From Flavobacterium lindanitolerans (GTDB lineage: Bacteria; Bacteroidota; Bacteroidia; Flavobacteriales; Flavobacteriaceae): a DNA stretch of 64,000 nt. This document shows positions 9,337 to 17,728 of the stretch, piece after piece (the first letter of the stretch is position 1; each line of letters opens with the position of its first letter). The translations under genes were made by a program, and so were the position numbers. Where the stretch lies: the NCBI RefSeq assembly GCF_002846575.1, contig NZ_PJND01000007.1:868001-932000 (forward strand). Reading direction: 5' to 3'. The notes below the pieces were generated by a model. That model was not told the origin of the DNA. It made no database searches and saw nothing but the letters and a program-made list of their open reading frames with translations.

Positions 9337-9364
9337 CATCAATCGTCTTTCTGAATTGTTACCC
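9337..9364 (-). promoter_or_regulatory. Candidate ECF-sigma promoter, copy 3
   Basis: Minus-strand GGGTAACA (9357-9364), 14-base spacer, TTGATG (9337-9342), 44 bases before the ATG at 9292. A second GGGTAACA lies 50 bases further upstream (9415-9422) with a poorer partner box (GGTATG at the same spacing). Confidence 0.65.
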
Positions 9365-9465
9365 TACCGGAAATTGATGTGCTTTGTATACCTACATACC
9401 TGTTGTGCCAAATTTGTTACCCTTGTGTTTTTATTTTTTCTACATTAGCAGTAAACAAGGCAGTT

Positions 9466-10047
9466 ATGACAGAAAAGAGTATTCATTCTGACCAATTTTA
9501 TATTGAAGGATTGCTGCAAAATGATTCGGCAGTTATCAAATCCATTTATAAAAATTTTGTCCCTAAAGTCAAAAACTATATCCGTACCAATAGCGGCGAT
9601 GATGATAATGCGGCCGATGTCGTTCAGGAAGTTCTTGTGACTATTTACCATCAGGCAAAAACAAAAGGATTGCAGCTCACCTGTCCGTTTGAAGCCTATT
9701 TTTTTCTGCTCTGCAAAAGGAAATGGCTCAATGAATTAAAAAAACCTTCTAATAAAGGGGTAACAATTAATGACAACATTGTATCTACAGACGAATCAGC
9801 CTATGAACTGGTCCTGCAATCAGAATCTTTTGATGAAAGACAATCACTGTTTGATGAAATGTTCCGGAAACTTGGCGAAAAGTGTCAGGAAGTTCTCAAG
9901 CTCAGTTTTGTCTTGAAAACGATGGAAGAGGTGGCCCGTCAGCTTAATGTGACATACGGTTATGTGCGAAAGAAGAAATCACTTTGCACAGGGCAGTTAA
10001 CAGAAATGATTCAGCAGTCGAACCGATATAAATCGCTAAAAAAATAA
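9466..10047 (+). CDS. ECF-type RNA polymerase sigma factor
   Basis: 193 residues. Region 2 contains DDNAADVVQEVLVTIYHQA and a FEAYFFLLCKRKWLNELKK segment typical of a Bacteroidota ECF branch. Region 4 near residues 135-185 has LGEKCQEVLKLSF and the helix-turn-helix MEEVARQLNVTYGYVRKKK. It would direct RNA polymerase to a small promoter set. The ATG at 9466 is chosen because it begins the conserved region; the frame extends to 9379 but that stretch is Cys-rich and unlike a sigma factor. The next gene, eight bases on, is the likely membrane partner. The GGGTAACA promoters on the facing strand are the natural candidates for its targets; this link is inference. Confidence 0.88.
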   Translation: MTEKSIHSDQFYIEGLLQNDSAVIKSIYKNFVPKVKNYIRTNSGDDDNAADVVQEVLVTIYHQAKTKGLQLTCPFEAYFFLLCKRKWLNELKKPSNKGVTINDNIVSTDESAYELVLQSESFDERQSLFDEMFRKLGEKCQEVLKLSFVLKTMEEVARQLNVTYGYVRKKKSLCTGQLTEMIQQSNRYKSLKK

Positions 10048-10054
10048 GGTTATT

Positions 10055-10777
10055 ATGAATGAAGAGGCATACATCCGTTTTGAAAACTACCTCAATAATG
10101 AAATGTCAGAGGAAGAACGTCTGGATTTTGAATCGGAACTCCGGGATAATTCACAGTTTAAGGAAAGCTTTGAATTGTATAAAGAGACAACGGCTTTTGT
10201 AAAGCAGAAATTTTCGCCGGAAACCATGGCTTTCAAGAAAAATTTAGAGTCCATTTCTGAGGGCTATTTTGCTGAAGGTAAAAAGAAGGCTAAAGTCATT
10301 TCAATTAAGCCCTGGCATTATGCTGCTGCGGCATCAGTGCTGTTGCTTCTGGGAACCTGGATTTTTAATAAAGACTCCATGCCGGAATATAGCGATTACA
10401 GCCAGCATGAGAATGCGGCTTTTGTGGAAAGAAGTACGAATGACGAGAATTTAAAAAATGCTCAGGATTTTTTCAACCAAAAAAAATATGCTGAGGCAGT
10501 GGCATCGTTTGAAGAAATAAGAAATGCAGATAATCCGGAATACCAATATTTTTATGCTATAGCCTTGATAGAAACAAACCATTTTAAAAAGGCGGAAATG
10601 CTTTTGGAATCCATCAGGAACGGAAATTCAGTTTATAAAAATAAAGCAACCTGGTATCTGGCATTGTCTGAATTGAAACAACTTGATTATGAGCAATGTA
10701 AAGAATTGCTTCGGCAAATTCCTGAAGACGCGGAAGATTATGAGAACGCCCAGAAATTACTACAACAATTAGAGTGA
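10055..10777 (+). CDS. Single-span TPR protein, probable anti-sigma partner
   Basis: 240 residues. The N-terminal 86 residues are charged and probably cytoplasmic (YLNNEMSEEERLDFESELR, a zf-less anti-sigma style helix). A single membrane span at about 87-104 (PWHYAAAASVLLLLGTWIF) follows, then a periplasmic TPR tail: NAQDFFNQKKYAEAVASFEE, FYAIALIETNHFKKAEMLLE and ALSELKQLDYEQCKELLRQ. The layout (cytoplasmic sigma-binding part, one span, periplasmic sensor) and the eight-base spacing after the sigma gene suggest that it controls that sigma factor. I see no direct proof of anti-sigma activity. A strong terminator follows. Confidence 0.75.
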   Translation: MNEEAYIRFENYLNNEMSEEERLDFESELRDNSQFKESFELYKETTAFVKQKFSPETMAFKKNLESISEGYFAEGKKKAKVISIKPWHYAAAASVLLLLGTWIFNKDSMPEYSDYSQHENAAFVERSTNDENLKNAQDFFNQKKYAEAVASFEEIRNADNPEYQYFYAIALIETNHFKKAEMLLESIRNGNSVYKNKATWYLALSELKQLDYEQCKELLRQIPEDAEDYENAQKLLQQLE

Positions 10778-10781
10778 GGAA

Positions 10782-10808
10782 AAACCGGCTGAGAAAGCCG
10801 GTTTTTTT
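10782..10808 (+). terminator. Intrinsic terminator of the sigma operon
   Basis: Stem AAACCGGCT / AGCCGGTTT with a five-base loop and T7 run, four bases after the stop at 10777. Confidence 0.9.
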
Positions 10809-10887
10809 ATTTCTTTTTAATTTTTAATGGTGTTTTAGCTATTTTTATTGATTATAATTTATGTAATTAATTAAAAATGAGAATATT

Positions 10888-10920
10888 TTGTATGTTTTGA
10901 ATTAAATTTTGATATATTTG
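10888..10920 (+). promoter_or_regulatory. Housekeeping-type promoter
   Basis: TTG (10888-10890), 22 bases, TATATTTG (10913-10920), fitting the Bacteroidota TTG/TAnnTTTG pattern, 30 bases before the ATG at 10951. Confidence 0.5.
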
Positions 10921-10950
10921 AAATGTTGCGATAATCAAAATTTAATCATT

Positions 10951-11793
10951 ATGAAACAAAATTACCATCAAAAATTGTTTTTTGCCCCAATCAAAAGACA
11001 GTCTTTTTTGACTGTGGTATTATTTGTATTGGCTTTTGGAGCTAATGCACAGATTTCAACGTTTCCGTGGATGGAAACTTTTGAGGACAATTCGCCATCC
11101 CGAGGTGCCTGGACCCAAATTTATGAAGTAAATAATATGTCGTGGACATTTGCTACTTCGCCGTCTACAGGTGGAGGCGGAGTAACGGCCTATGAAGGCG
11201 TTAAATTTGCCAATTATCCCGGAACTTCACACGATTTTGACAAAACCAAACTGGTGAGTCCCGTGCTGGATTTGTCGGCTGTAAGTAATCCATCGGTTAG
11301 TTTTTATTTCAGAAATCCTTTTTGGAATCCGGACCAGAATTGGCTAAGGATTTTTTATCGTACATCCGAATCTGCGGCATGGGTACAAATTGCGGAGTTC
11401 CATTCTGATGTCAGAACCTGGACTTCATCAGGCGATATTGCACTTCCGTCACCTTCTGCAACCTACCAGATTGCGGTGGAAGTTGAAACCGATTACGGAT
11501 ATTCTACAACGGTTGATGCCTTGGAAGTAAAAGGCAATGCTCTTGGACTTCATGAATTTTCAAAATCATTAGTAAAATACTATCCAAACCCAACAGGAGG
11601 ATTGTTGAATCTTTCAAGCGGCGAGACAATTTCTGATGTGACAGTGTTTAATCTGTTAGGGCAAAAAGTATTAGAATCTACAATTAATTCAAATCAGGGA
11701 CAGTTGGATATTTCGTCTCTTACCAGCGGCAATTATGTAATTCATGCCAACACAGAAAAAGGCAAAGAGATTTTCAAAATTGTCAAGAAATAA
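10951..11793 (+). CDS. Secreted T9SS sorting-domain protein with jelly-roll-like domain
   Basis: 280 residues. The signal peptide runs to about residue 34 (FLTVVLFVLAFGANAQ). The central domain (STFPWMETFEDNSPSRGAW, then VSPVLDLSAVSNPSVSFYF) resembles the cleaved-adhesin/MAM-like beta-sandwich common in Bacteroidota secreted proteins. The last 75 residues are a type A T9SS sorting domain: YYPNPTGGLLNLSS, VFNLLGQKVLES, LTSGNYVIHANTEKGKEIFKIVKK-like end. It should cross the outer membrane through PorSS and be attached or released. The ATG at 10951 is chosen because the signal peptide starts there. No catalytic residues seen; role unknown, perhaps adhesion. Confidence 0.8.
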   Translation: MKQNYHQKLFFAPIKRQSFLTVVLFVLAFGANAQISTFPWMETFEDNSPSRGAWTQIYEVNNMSWTFATSPSTGGGGVTAYEGVKFANYPGTSHDFDKTKLVSPVLDLSAVSNPSVSFYFRNPFWNPDQNWLRIFYRTSESAAWVQIAEFHSDVRTWTSSGDIALPSPSATYQIAVEVETDYGYSTTVDALEVKGNALGLHEFSKSLVKYYPNPTGGLLNLSSGETISDVTVFNLLGQKVLESTINSNQGQLDISSLTSGNYVIHANTEKGKEIFKIVKK

Positions 11794-11812
11794 AAAAAAT
11801 ATATAACGCAAC

Positions 11813-11849
11813 AAAAAATCCCCTGAGAAAAATTCTCAGGGGATTTTTT
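11813..11849. terminator. Bidirectional intrinsic terminator
   Basis: Perfect 17-bp stem (AAAAAATCCCCTGAGAA and its complement) with a three-base loop, A6 on one side and T6 on the other. It serves the T9SS protein gene and the convergent S9 peptidase gene. Confidence 0.92.
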
Positions 11850-11853
11850 GTTT

Positions 11854-13755
11854 TTATAATGTTTCTTTCAGCCATCTGAAGAATTCTTTCTGCCAAACCT
11901 GGGCGTTTTGAGGTTTGAGTACCCAGTGGTTTTCATCCGGGAAAAGAACAAATCTGCTTTTGATACCTTGCAATTGTGCGGCCTGGAAAGCTTCCTGTCC
12001 TTGTCCGATTGGAACACGGTAGTCTTTTCCTCCCTGGAAGATTAGAATAGGAGTATCCCATTTGCTCACGTTGTTGATTGGGTTGAATTGCGAATAGGTT
12101 TTTTGTGCCGCTGCATTACCGGCTTCCCAGTATGGTCCTCCGGAATCCCAATTCGTGAAGAATACTTCTTCGGTTGTGCCATACATACTTTGAAGGTTGA
12201 AAACACCGCAATGTGCTATAAATGTCTTGAATCTTTTTTGGTGGATTCCTGCCAGGTAAAACACAGAATAGCCCCCATAGCTTGCGCCAATGGCCCCCAG
12301 TCTTGTTTTGTCAACATAGTTTTCTTTTGCAACATCATCAATGGCAGAAAGGTAGTCGTCCATTACCTGGCCTCCCCAATCTTTACTGATTTGTTCGTTC
12401 CATTCTACTCCATGACCCTGCATTCCTCTTCGGTTTGGCGCTACTACAATATAACCTTGTGCTGCCATAACCTGGAAATTCCATCGGAAAGAATAGAATT
12501 GTGTTAAGGCAGACTGCGGACCTCCCTGGCAATATAAAAGTGTCGGGTATTTTTTGTTCTTGTCAAAATTAGGGGGAAGAATCACCCAAACCAGCATTTT
12601 CTTTCCGTCTGTAGTGGTTACATAACGTCTTTCAAATTTGCTAAGTGCAATTTTTGAGTAAGCAGCATCATTTACTTTTGTGATTTGTGCCCATGTTTTT
12701 TTCTTCAGGTCATACGAATAGATTTCTGCCGCATGGTTAAAATCTGTTCTGGCAACAATAGCCTTATCTCCTGAAAAACCAACAATGTCAGTTACGTCAA
12801 AATCACCGTCCGTAAGCTGTCTTACTGTAATGGCAATTCTTGTCAATCCCGGGAAATTAACTTCAAACAATTGTTTTGTTCCGTTAATTGGTGCCAGGAA
12901 ATATACTTTTTTTCCGTCGGCGCTCCAGGTAAAGCTTTCCACTGTTCCGTCCCAACCGGATGTAAGATTGATGTCCATTCCTTTAAAACGGACAATAATG
13001 TCATTTTTGTCGGCCTCATATCCGTCACGTTTCATCTGTAACCAGGTAAGGTCGCCATTTGGAGAAAACTGCGGAGCCGTGTCATAGCCCGGATTTTTCT
13101 CCGTAAGGTTTTTTGTGGTTTTTGTGGCGAGGTCATATTCGTAAAGGTCGGTATTGGTAGAAAGTGCATAGGCCGTACCTTCTAATTTTTTAGAAACATA
13201 AACGATGCTTTTGCCATCACGTGACCAGATATAGTCCTCGTCTCCTCCAAAAGGTTTTTGAGGTGAATCATACGGCTCGTCCTTCATGATGTCCGTAAAG
13301 TTTTCCTTGTCGTTTACATTTGAAAAAACCACGTGATTGTGCGTTCCGTCATTCCATGTATCCCAGTGGCGGTAATTCAGCCCGTCATAAACCTGAGCAT
13401 TCGATTTCTCTAAATTAGGATAGTAGTCTTTCCCTAAAACCTTCCCGACTTTTACTTCTTTACTTGCCAGTAAAAGCTTTCCGTCTGGAGAAATGTTTTT
13501 GTCCTGAACAAGAGTGGTGTAGTCTGCAACTTCGGTCGGATTTCCTCCTGAAATTGGAATGCTGTAAAATTTAGAGTTTGACTTGTTCTCTTCTACAGAA
13601 GGAATCGAAACTTTGTAGATTATGTTTTTCCCGTCTTTTGAGATGCCGAGAGGGCTGACCCGTCCTAGCTGCCAAAGCAGTTCGGGAGTCATTAAGTTTT
13701 GTGCGGTAGCCGTTAATCCAATCATGCTAATGGTTAAAAAAAGAATTTTTTTCAT
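11854..13755 (-). CDS. S9-family (prolyl oligopeptidase-like) peptidase, exported
   Basis: 633 residues. A signal peptide (MKKILFLTISMIGLTATAQ) is followed by a beta-propeller-like N-terminal domain with WD40/TolB-like strands (WSRDGKSIVYVSK, SWSADGKKVYFLA). A C-terminal alpha/beta-hydrolase domain has the nucleophile Ser492 in GASYGG, the acid in GGKDYRVPIG and the His in DENHWV. It is a dipeptidyl- or acylaminoacyl-type peptidase, probably periplasmic and used for peptide scavenging. The ATG at 13755 is chosen for the signal peptide; the frame extends to 13938 but would swallow the terminator of the upstream gene. It converges on the T9SS gene at a shared terminator. Confidence 0.92.
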   Translation of the reverse strand: MKKILFLTISMIGLTATAQNLMTPELLWQLGRVSPLGISKDGKNIIYKVSIPSVEENKSNSKFYSIPISGGNPTEVADYTTLVQDKNISPDGKLLLASKEVKVGKVLGKDYYPNLEKSNAQVYDGLNYRHWDTWNDGTHNHVVFSNVNDKENFTDIMKDEPYDSPQKPFGGDEDYIWSRDGKSIVYVSKKLEGTAYALSTNTDLYEYDLATKTTKNLTEKNPGYDTAPQFSPNGDLTWLQMKRDGYEADKNDIIVRFKGMDINLTSGWDGTVESFTWSADGKKVYFLAPINGTKQLFEVNFPGLTRIAITVRQLTDGDFDVTDIVGFSGDKAIVARTDFNHAAEIYSYDLKKKTWAQITKVNDAAYSKIALSKFERRYVTTTDGKKMLVWVILPPNFDKNKKYPTLLYCQGGPQSALTQFYSFRWNFQVMAAQGYIVVAPNRRGMQGHGVEWNEQISKDWGGQVMDDYLSAIDDVAKENYVDKTRLGAIGASYGGYSVFYLAGIHQKRFKTFIAHCGVFNLQSMYGTTEEVFFTNWDSGGPYWEAGNAAAQKTYSQFNPINNVSKWDTPILIFQGGKDYRVPIGQGQEAFQAAQLQGIKSRFVLFPDENHWVLKPQNAQVWQKEFFRWLKETL

Positions 13756-13819
13756 TTCAAATGCTGTTAAATAAAGGCTTAAAGGTAAACATTTATTCAA
13801 ATACCATAATAAGAGCAAT

Positions 13820-13850
13820 AAAAAAAGGCTGTCCGAAAAGACAGCCTTCT
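13820..13850 (-). terminator. Intrinsic terminator of the metalloprotease gene
   Basis: Stem AAGGCTGTC / GACAGCCTT with loop CGAAAA, followed by T7 on the minus strand, 20 bases past the stop at 13868. Confidence 0.88.
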
Positions 13851-13867
13851 GCAAAAATGAGAAAGAA

Positions 13868-16800
13868 TTATTTTTTGATGAAACGTTTAACAGATACAAT
13901 TTCATTGTCATTAATTTCAACGATATAGTTTCCGTCATTCAAAGAAGCAACGGAAATGGTGCCGTCCTGAATTTTTCCTTTCAAGACTTCCTGTCCAAGC
14001 ATGTTTAGTATTCTGAAACTGGCTTTTTCTGAAACCGATGTCAGGTTGATAACCGAAGAAGCCGGGTTCGGATATAGCTTGATTTCATTTTGTATGTTAT
14101 TTTCTCCTCTTGCTGTAGCTACAATATTTACGGTATAATCCTCCACTTGTCCATAAGAAAAGGCTTCGCAGGCGGTAGGAATTCCGTCATATTTCATAGA
14201 GACTCTCATACGGGTAGCTCCTAAAGTAGCTCCGGCAGCAATCGTAAAGCTGCCGCTTACAGGGGTTGTAGTTGAAGCCGCTTTTGTCCAAACCTGTTCT
14301 CCGGAATCGGTGAAATCGCCATCGCCATTATAGTCAATCCAAACTGCATAGCCTTCGCTATAAACGGTGCTTGTCCAGGAAGGCGTTATGGTTATGGTGT
14401 ATGTTGCTCCTCTTGTGGCATTGGTCGAGATGGAAGTAAAGTTGGTGTATCCGGTACCTCCGGTTGAGGTGTTGTCAATAGTGCCAAACTGCACGCGTCC
14501 TATTTTCTCGTCGGCTACACTATTTCCTTGCGAAGCGCAGTAGGAAACGGAGTTTGACAAGGTGGTTACATTGGTATTGTTGCTTGAAGCCGACAAATTT
14601 CCGGCGGCATCTTTTGCTTTTACAGAAAAAGTATAGGCGGTAGCTGCTGTCAATCCGGTTACTGCATAGGAAGTTGTGGTTACGGTTGTTTTTAAAACGC
14701 CGTCTTGATATACCTCATATCCGGTAACGGCAACATTGTCTGTAGATGCTGTCCAGGACAGGTTTGTGGTTGTCTGTGTAGTTGCTGTGGCAGTCAGGCC
14801 TGTTGGGGCAGTTGGAGGTGTGGTGTCAGTAGTTCCGGCCTGAATGTTTACGGTATAGTCTTCTACTTCTCCATAAGAAAAAGTTTCACAGGCTGTTGGA
14901 ATAGCGTTGTATTTCAACGACACTCTCATTCGGGTTGCGCCCGTTGCAGCCGTAGCCGGAACTGTAAATGAACCGCTTGCCGGTGTTGCTGTTGATGCGG
15001 CTCTGCTCCAAACCAATTCTCCTGCATCATCAAAATCGCCATCACCATTGTAGTCAATCCAAACAGCGATACCTTCGGAATAAGAAGTTCCTGTCCATGT
15101 TGGCGTTACAGTAATTGTATAGGCTGTTCCTTTGTTCAGGTTGGTTGAAATAGAGGTGAAATCAGTATATCCGGTTCCTCCTGTCGATGTGTTATTGATG
15201 GTTCCCAATTGAACTCTTCCAATATATTCATCTGCCACGCTGTTTCCTTTAGAAGTGCAATAGGATGCAGCTCCTGCCAATGTTGTGATGTTGACTGTGT
15301 TGCTTGATGCTGATAAGTTACCTGCCGCATCTTTGGCTTTTACATAAAAAGAATAGGCGGTAGATGGTGTCAATCCTGTTACGGGATAGGTTGTAGTGGT
15401 TACGGTGGTTTTCAGTACGCCGTTTTGATATACTTCATATCCGGTCACGGCAATATTGTCTGTAGAAGCCGTCCATGATAAATTTGTAGCTGTTTGTGTA
15501 GTGCCCGAAGCTGCCAGACTTGTCGGTGCTGTTGGAGCTGTCGTATCGCCTGAACCGGCTGTGATGGTGAAATTGGTATTGGAGATATCAAAGAAAATAT
15601 GGTTTGACCCTTTGACCATAATCCTGTTTTGTGTGCCGGGATTATTCGGAACGGTAATGGCCTGACTTCCGTCATTTGGAGTTCCGGCCAGTAGCGTAAT
15701 TGGGTAGGTATCACCACCATCAGTAGATAACAAGATGTCTACGTTTGCGGCATTTACTCCATTAGTTGTTGTTCCTGCTACATTCCAGGTTACAGTTTGG
15801 GAAGTTCCTGCTGTCCATGAAACAGCCGTGTTTGGTGCTGTTACTACAAAAGGCCCTGCGGTTCCGTTTACAGTAATGACCGTATCATCACTATTATTTG
15901 CCGGTCCGCCTGCTTTGTTATCCCTCACTGTCAATCTAAAATTTAACGTTCTTGCTACATTTGGGACGGCTTCCCATTTCCAGGTTGTTGCACCTGTTTT
16001 GATGGTTTCCAGTCTTGGAAAATAACGAATACCTGAAGTTGAAGGCACGAAGGAGCGGAAAGCAGGACCTGACGTGGCGGTAGCGCTCGGATAGGTAGTG
16101 CTTGAAGTTCCTGAATTCATCTGTTCCCAGCAATAGGTCAATGTATCGCCATTTGCATCGGTGCCGGAACCTGTCAGTAGGAAAGGAGTTCCTTTTGGAA
16201 TCGTATAATCGGCACCTGCATTAGCTGTTGGAACGGCATTGCCTGTTGCTGTATTGGTTTGACAGGTGGTTGTTTTTACATAATTTGTAACCTGCTGGAT
16301 GCTTACGGCATGAAAGAAAGGGTCGCTATGCGGTTGTACGTCTGTAGCTCCCGTGATTCCGGCATATCCCATAATTGTTGTGCCGCTTCCCGGCTCATTT
16401 TGTACACCGGTTCCTTCATTGCTGAAGGTAAAGGTGTGGTTGGCCCCGAATTGGTGTCCCATTTCATGGGCTACGAAATCAATGTCAAAATTGTCGCCTA
16501 CAGGAACGGTACTGGTCGTAAATCCGCTGCCTTTTCCGGAAGCACATACGCATCCTATACATCCTGCATTTCCATTGTTTCCAATAGCCGACATCAAATG
16601 CCCAATGTCATAGTTGGCATTTCCAATTACGCTGGTCAGGGTAGATTGCAATTGTGAATTGTAATTCGCATCCGTACTGCCATACGGGTCGGTTGATGCA
16701 TTGGTGTAAATTACGGCATCTGTATTGGAAATAAGAACCATCCTAACGCCGAAATCTTTTTCAAACACACCGTTAACCCGTGTCATCGTATTATTGATGG

Positions 16801-17470
16801 CCGCTAAGGCAAGGGCTTTGGTTCCTCCATGATAGGTGGTATATTCTCCCGTAACCGACATGGCCAATCGATAGGTTCTCAACGTGCTGTCGTCTGCATT
16901 CGGGCGTTGTGCCAGATTAGAGTCCATCTCGTTTTTTGCATGGTCGATTACCTGACATTCAAATTTTGTGAAACCCATTCTTTTGTCTGCTCTTTTAAAG
17001 ACAGCATAGGTTTTTAAATCTTTTGAAAAAGGCTCGATGAATTCGGCAGGCTTGTCTGCTGCCAGTTTCATTCCCTGAAACCCAAGTGGCGAAACGCTGA
17101 AATAAATTGTTGCGGTCGGGTCTGTGATTCCAATCCCAATATAGGATTTGATTTCCGGATATCGGGCAGCAAGTTCAGCCTCCATGGTTTGGACATCAAA
17201 GATGCGGTACTGTTCGGAAATTCCTTCTGCATTGGGAATGGAAACGATGACATCTGATTTTGATTTGTTTCGAAGCGGTGCCTTTGACAATTCATTTTTT
17301 AATGAAGTAATGTCCAGTTCGAATAGGTTCTTTGTGGGAAGAGGCGTCCGATTTTCAAAAATTGTGACGCTGCTTTTTAGGTCTGTTTTTTTCCAGGGCG
17401 ATTTTCCATTTTGCGCAAACGAAAATCCAGTGAAAGCCAATAAGGCCACTGATAGTAGAATCTGCTTCAT
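13868..17470 (-). CDS. Secreted metzincin metalloprotease (reprolysin-like) with Fn3-GEVED repeats and T9SS tail
   Basis: 1200 residues. Signal peptide 1-19 and a propeptide of about 190 residues precede the catalytic domain. That domain has the zinc motif HEMGHQFGANH at 335-345 and the Met-turn IMGYA at 366-370. A PKD/cadherin-like region follows (AGADYTIPKGTPFLLTGSG), then WTAGTSQTVTWNV. After that come two tandem copies of a Fn3 domain (PTAPTSLAASG...) joined to a GEVED domain (WIDYNGDGDFDDAGE, YGEVEDYTVNI). The C-terminal 75 residues are a type A T9SS sorting domain (KLYPNPASSVINL, NDGNYIVEINDNE). It should be an extracellular endopeptidase used in protein degradation. Its promoter region contains a TACATTTG element. 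Confidence 0.93.
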   Translation of the reverse strand: MKQILLSVALLAFTGFSFAQNGKSPWKKTDLKSSVTIFENRTPLPTKNLFELDITSLKNELSKAPLRNKSKSDVIVSIPNAEGISEQYRIFDVQTMEAELAARYPEIKSYIGIGITDPTATIYFSVSPLGFQGMKLAADKPAEFIEPFSKDLKTYAVFKRADKRMGFTKFECQVIDHAKNEMDSNLAQRPNADDSTLRTYRLAMSVTGEYTTYHGGTKALALAAINNTMTRVNGVFEKDFGVRMVLISNTDAVIYTNASTDPYGSTDANYNSQLQSTLTSVIGNANYDIGHLMSAIGNNGNAGCIGCVCASGKGSGFTTSTVPVGDNFDIDFVAHEMGHQFGANHTFTFSNEGTGVQNEPGSGTTIMGYAGITGATDVQPHSDPFFHAVSIQQVTNYVKTTTCQTNTATGNAVPTANAGADYTIPKGTPFLLTGSGTDANGDTLTYCWEQMNSGTSSTTYPSATATSGPAFRSFVPSTSGIRYFPRLETIKTGATTWKWEAVPNVARTLNFRLTVRDNKAGGPANNSDDTVITVNGTAGPFVVTAPNTAVSWTAGTSQTVTWNVAGTTTNGVNAANVDILLSTDGGDTYPITLLAGTPNDGSQAITVPNNPGTQNRIMVKGSNHIFFDISNTNFTITAGSGDTTAPTAPTSLAASGTTQTATNLSWTASTDNIAVTGYEVYQNGVLKTTVTTTTYPVTGLTPSTAYSFYVKAKDAAGNLSASSNTVNITTLAGAASYCTSKGNSVADEYIGRVQLGTINNTSTGGTGYTDFTSISTNLNKGTAYTITVTPTWTGTSYSEGIAVWIDYNGDGDFDDAGELVWSRAASTATPASGSFTVPATAATGATRMRVSLKYNAIPTACETFSYGEVEDYTVNIQAGTTDTTPPTAPTGLTATATTQTTTNLSWTASTDNVAVTGYEVYQDGVLKTTVTTTSYAVTGLTAATAYTFSVKAKDAAGNLSASSNNTNVTTLSNSVSYCASQGNSVADEKIGRVQFGTIDNTSTGGTGYTNFTSISTNATRGATYTITITPSWTSTVYSEGYAVWIDYNGDGDFTDSGEQVWTKAASTTTPVSGSFTIAAGATLGATRMRVSMKYDGIPTACEAFSYGQVEDYTVNIVATARGENNIQNEIKLYPNPASSVINLTSVSEKASFRILNMLGQEVLKGKIQDGTISVASLNDGNYIVEINDNEIVSVKRFIKK
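14131..15570 (-). repeat. Two tandem 720-bp Fn3-GEVED modules within the metalloprotease gene
   Basis: The sequence read as CGGTATARTC on the plus strand occurs at 14131 and at 14851, exactly 720 bases apart (240 codons). The flanking sequence stays alignable over a whole Fn3 plus GEVED module, with dozens of substitutions and no frame change. This is an internal duplication of moderate age. Confidence 0.75.
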
Positions 17471-17501
17471 AAATTAGTAGGTTGGTTAAATTTGGTTATA
17501 T

Positions 17502-17509
17502 CAAATGTA
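17502..17509 (-). promoter_or_regulatory. Minus-strand TAnnTTTG element (TACATTTG)
   Basis: Perfect match to the Bacteroidota -7 consensus about 32 bases before the metalloprotease ATG. No TTG at the expected distance, so only the -7 half is supported. The rest of the 258-base gap 17471-17728 is very AT-rich, with no other structure seen. Confidence 0.4.
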
Positions 17510-17728
17510 TATCAATTTTCTTTATATTGTTATAAATAATCAAATAAAATATTAAAAAATTATAAATATAACTTGTAAGTATTGTTATTGTTGGATTATT
17601 TGTAATTATGAAATGAGGTGATTTTTTTGCTGAAAAAGCTTTTTTAGGTAAAAAATTAAGAATTTAAGGCCATTCAAATGAGGGTGTCAAAAAATATAAC
17701 TATTTTCACGAACTAAAATAATTACGGT

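Noticed and set aside
9379..9465. Upstream extension of the sigma factor frame to 9379
   Set aside because: The added residues are Cys-rich and unlike a sigma factor, and the extension runs into the divergent promoter region; ATG 9466 begins the conserved part.
9758..9765. GGGTAACA inside the sigma factor coding region
   Set aside because: The same-spaced partner box is missing (TGTATC at N14), and it lies in the middle of a coding sequence on the other strand from the regulon promoters. Probably chance.
13756..13938. Longer start of the S9 peptidase at 13938
   Set aside because: It would read through the terminator of the metalloprotease gene and place residues before a clear signal peptide.
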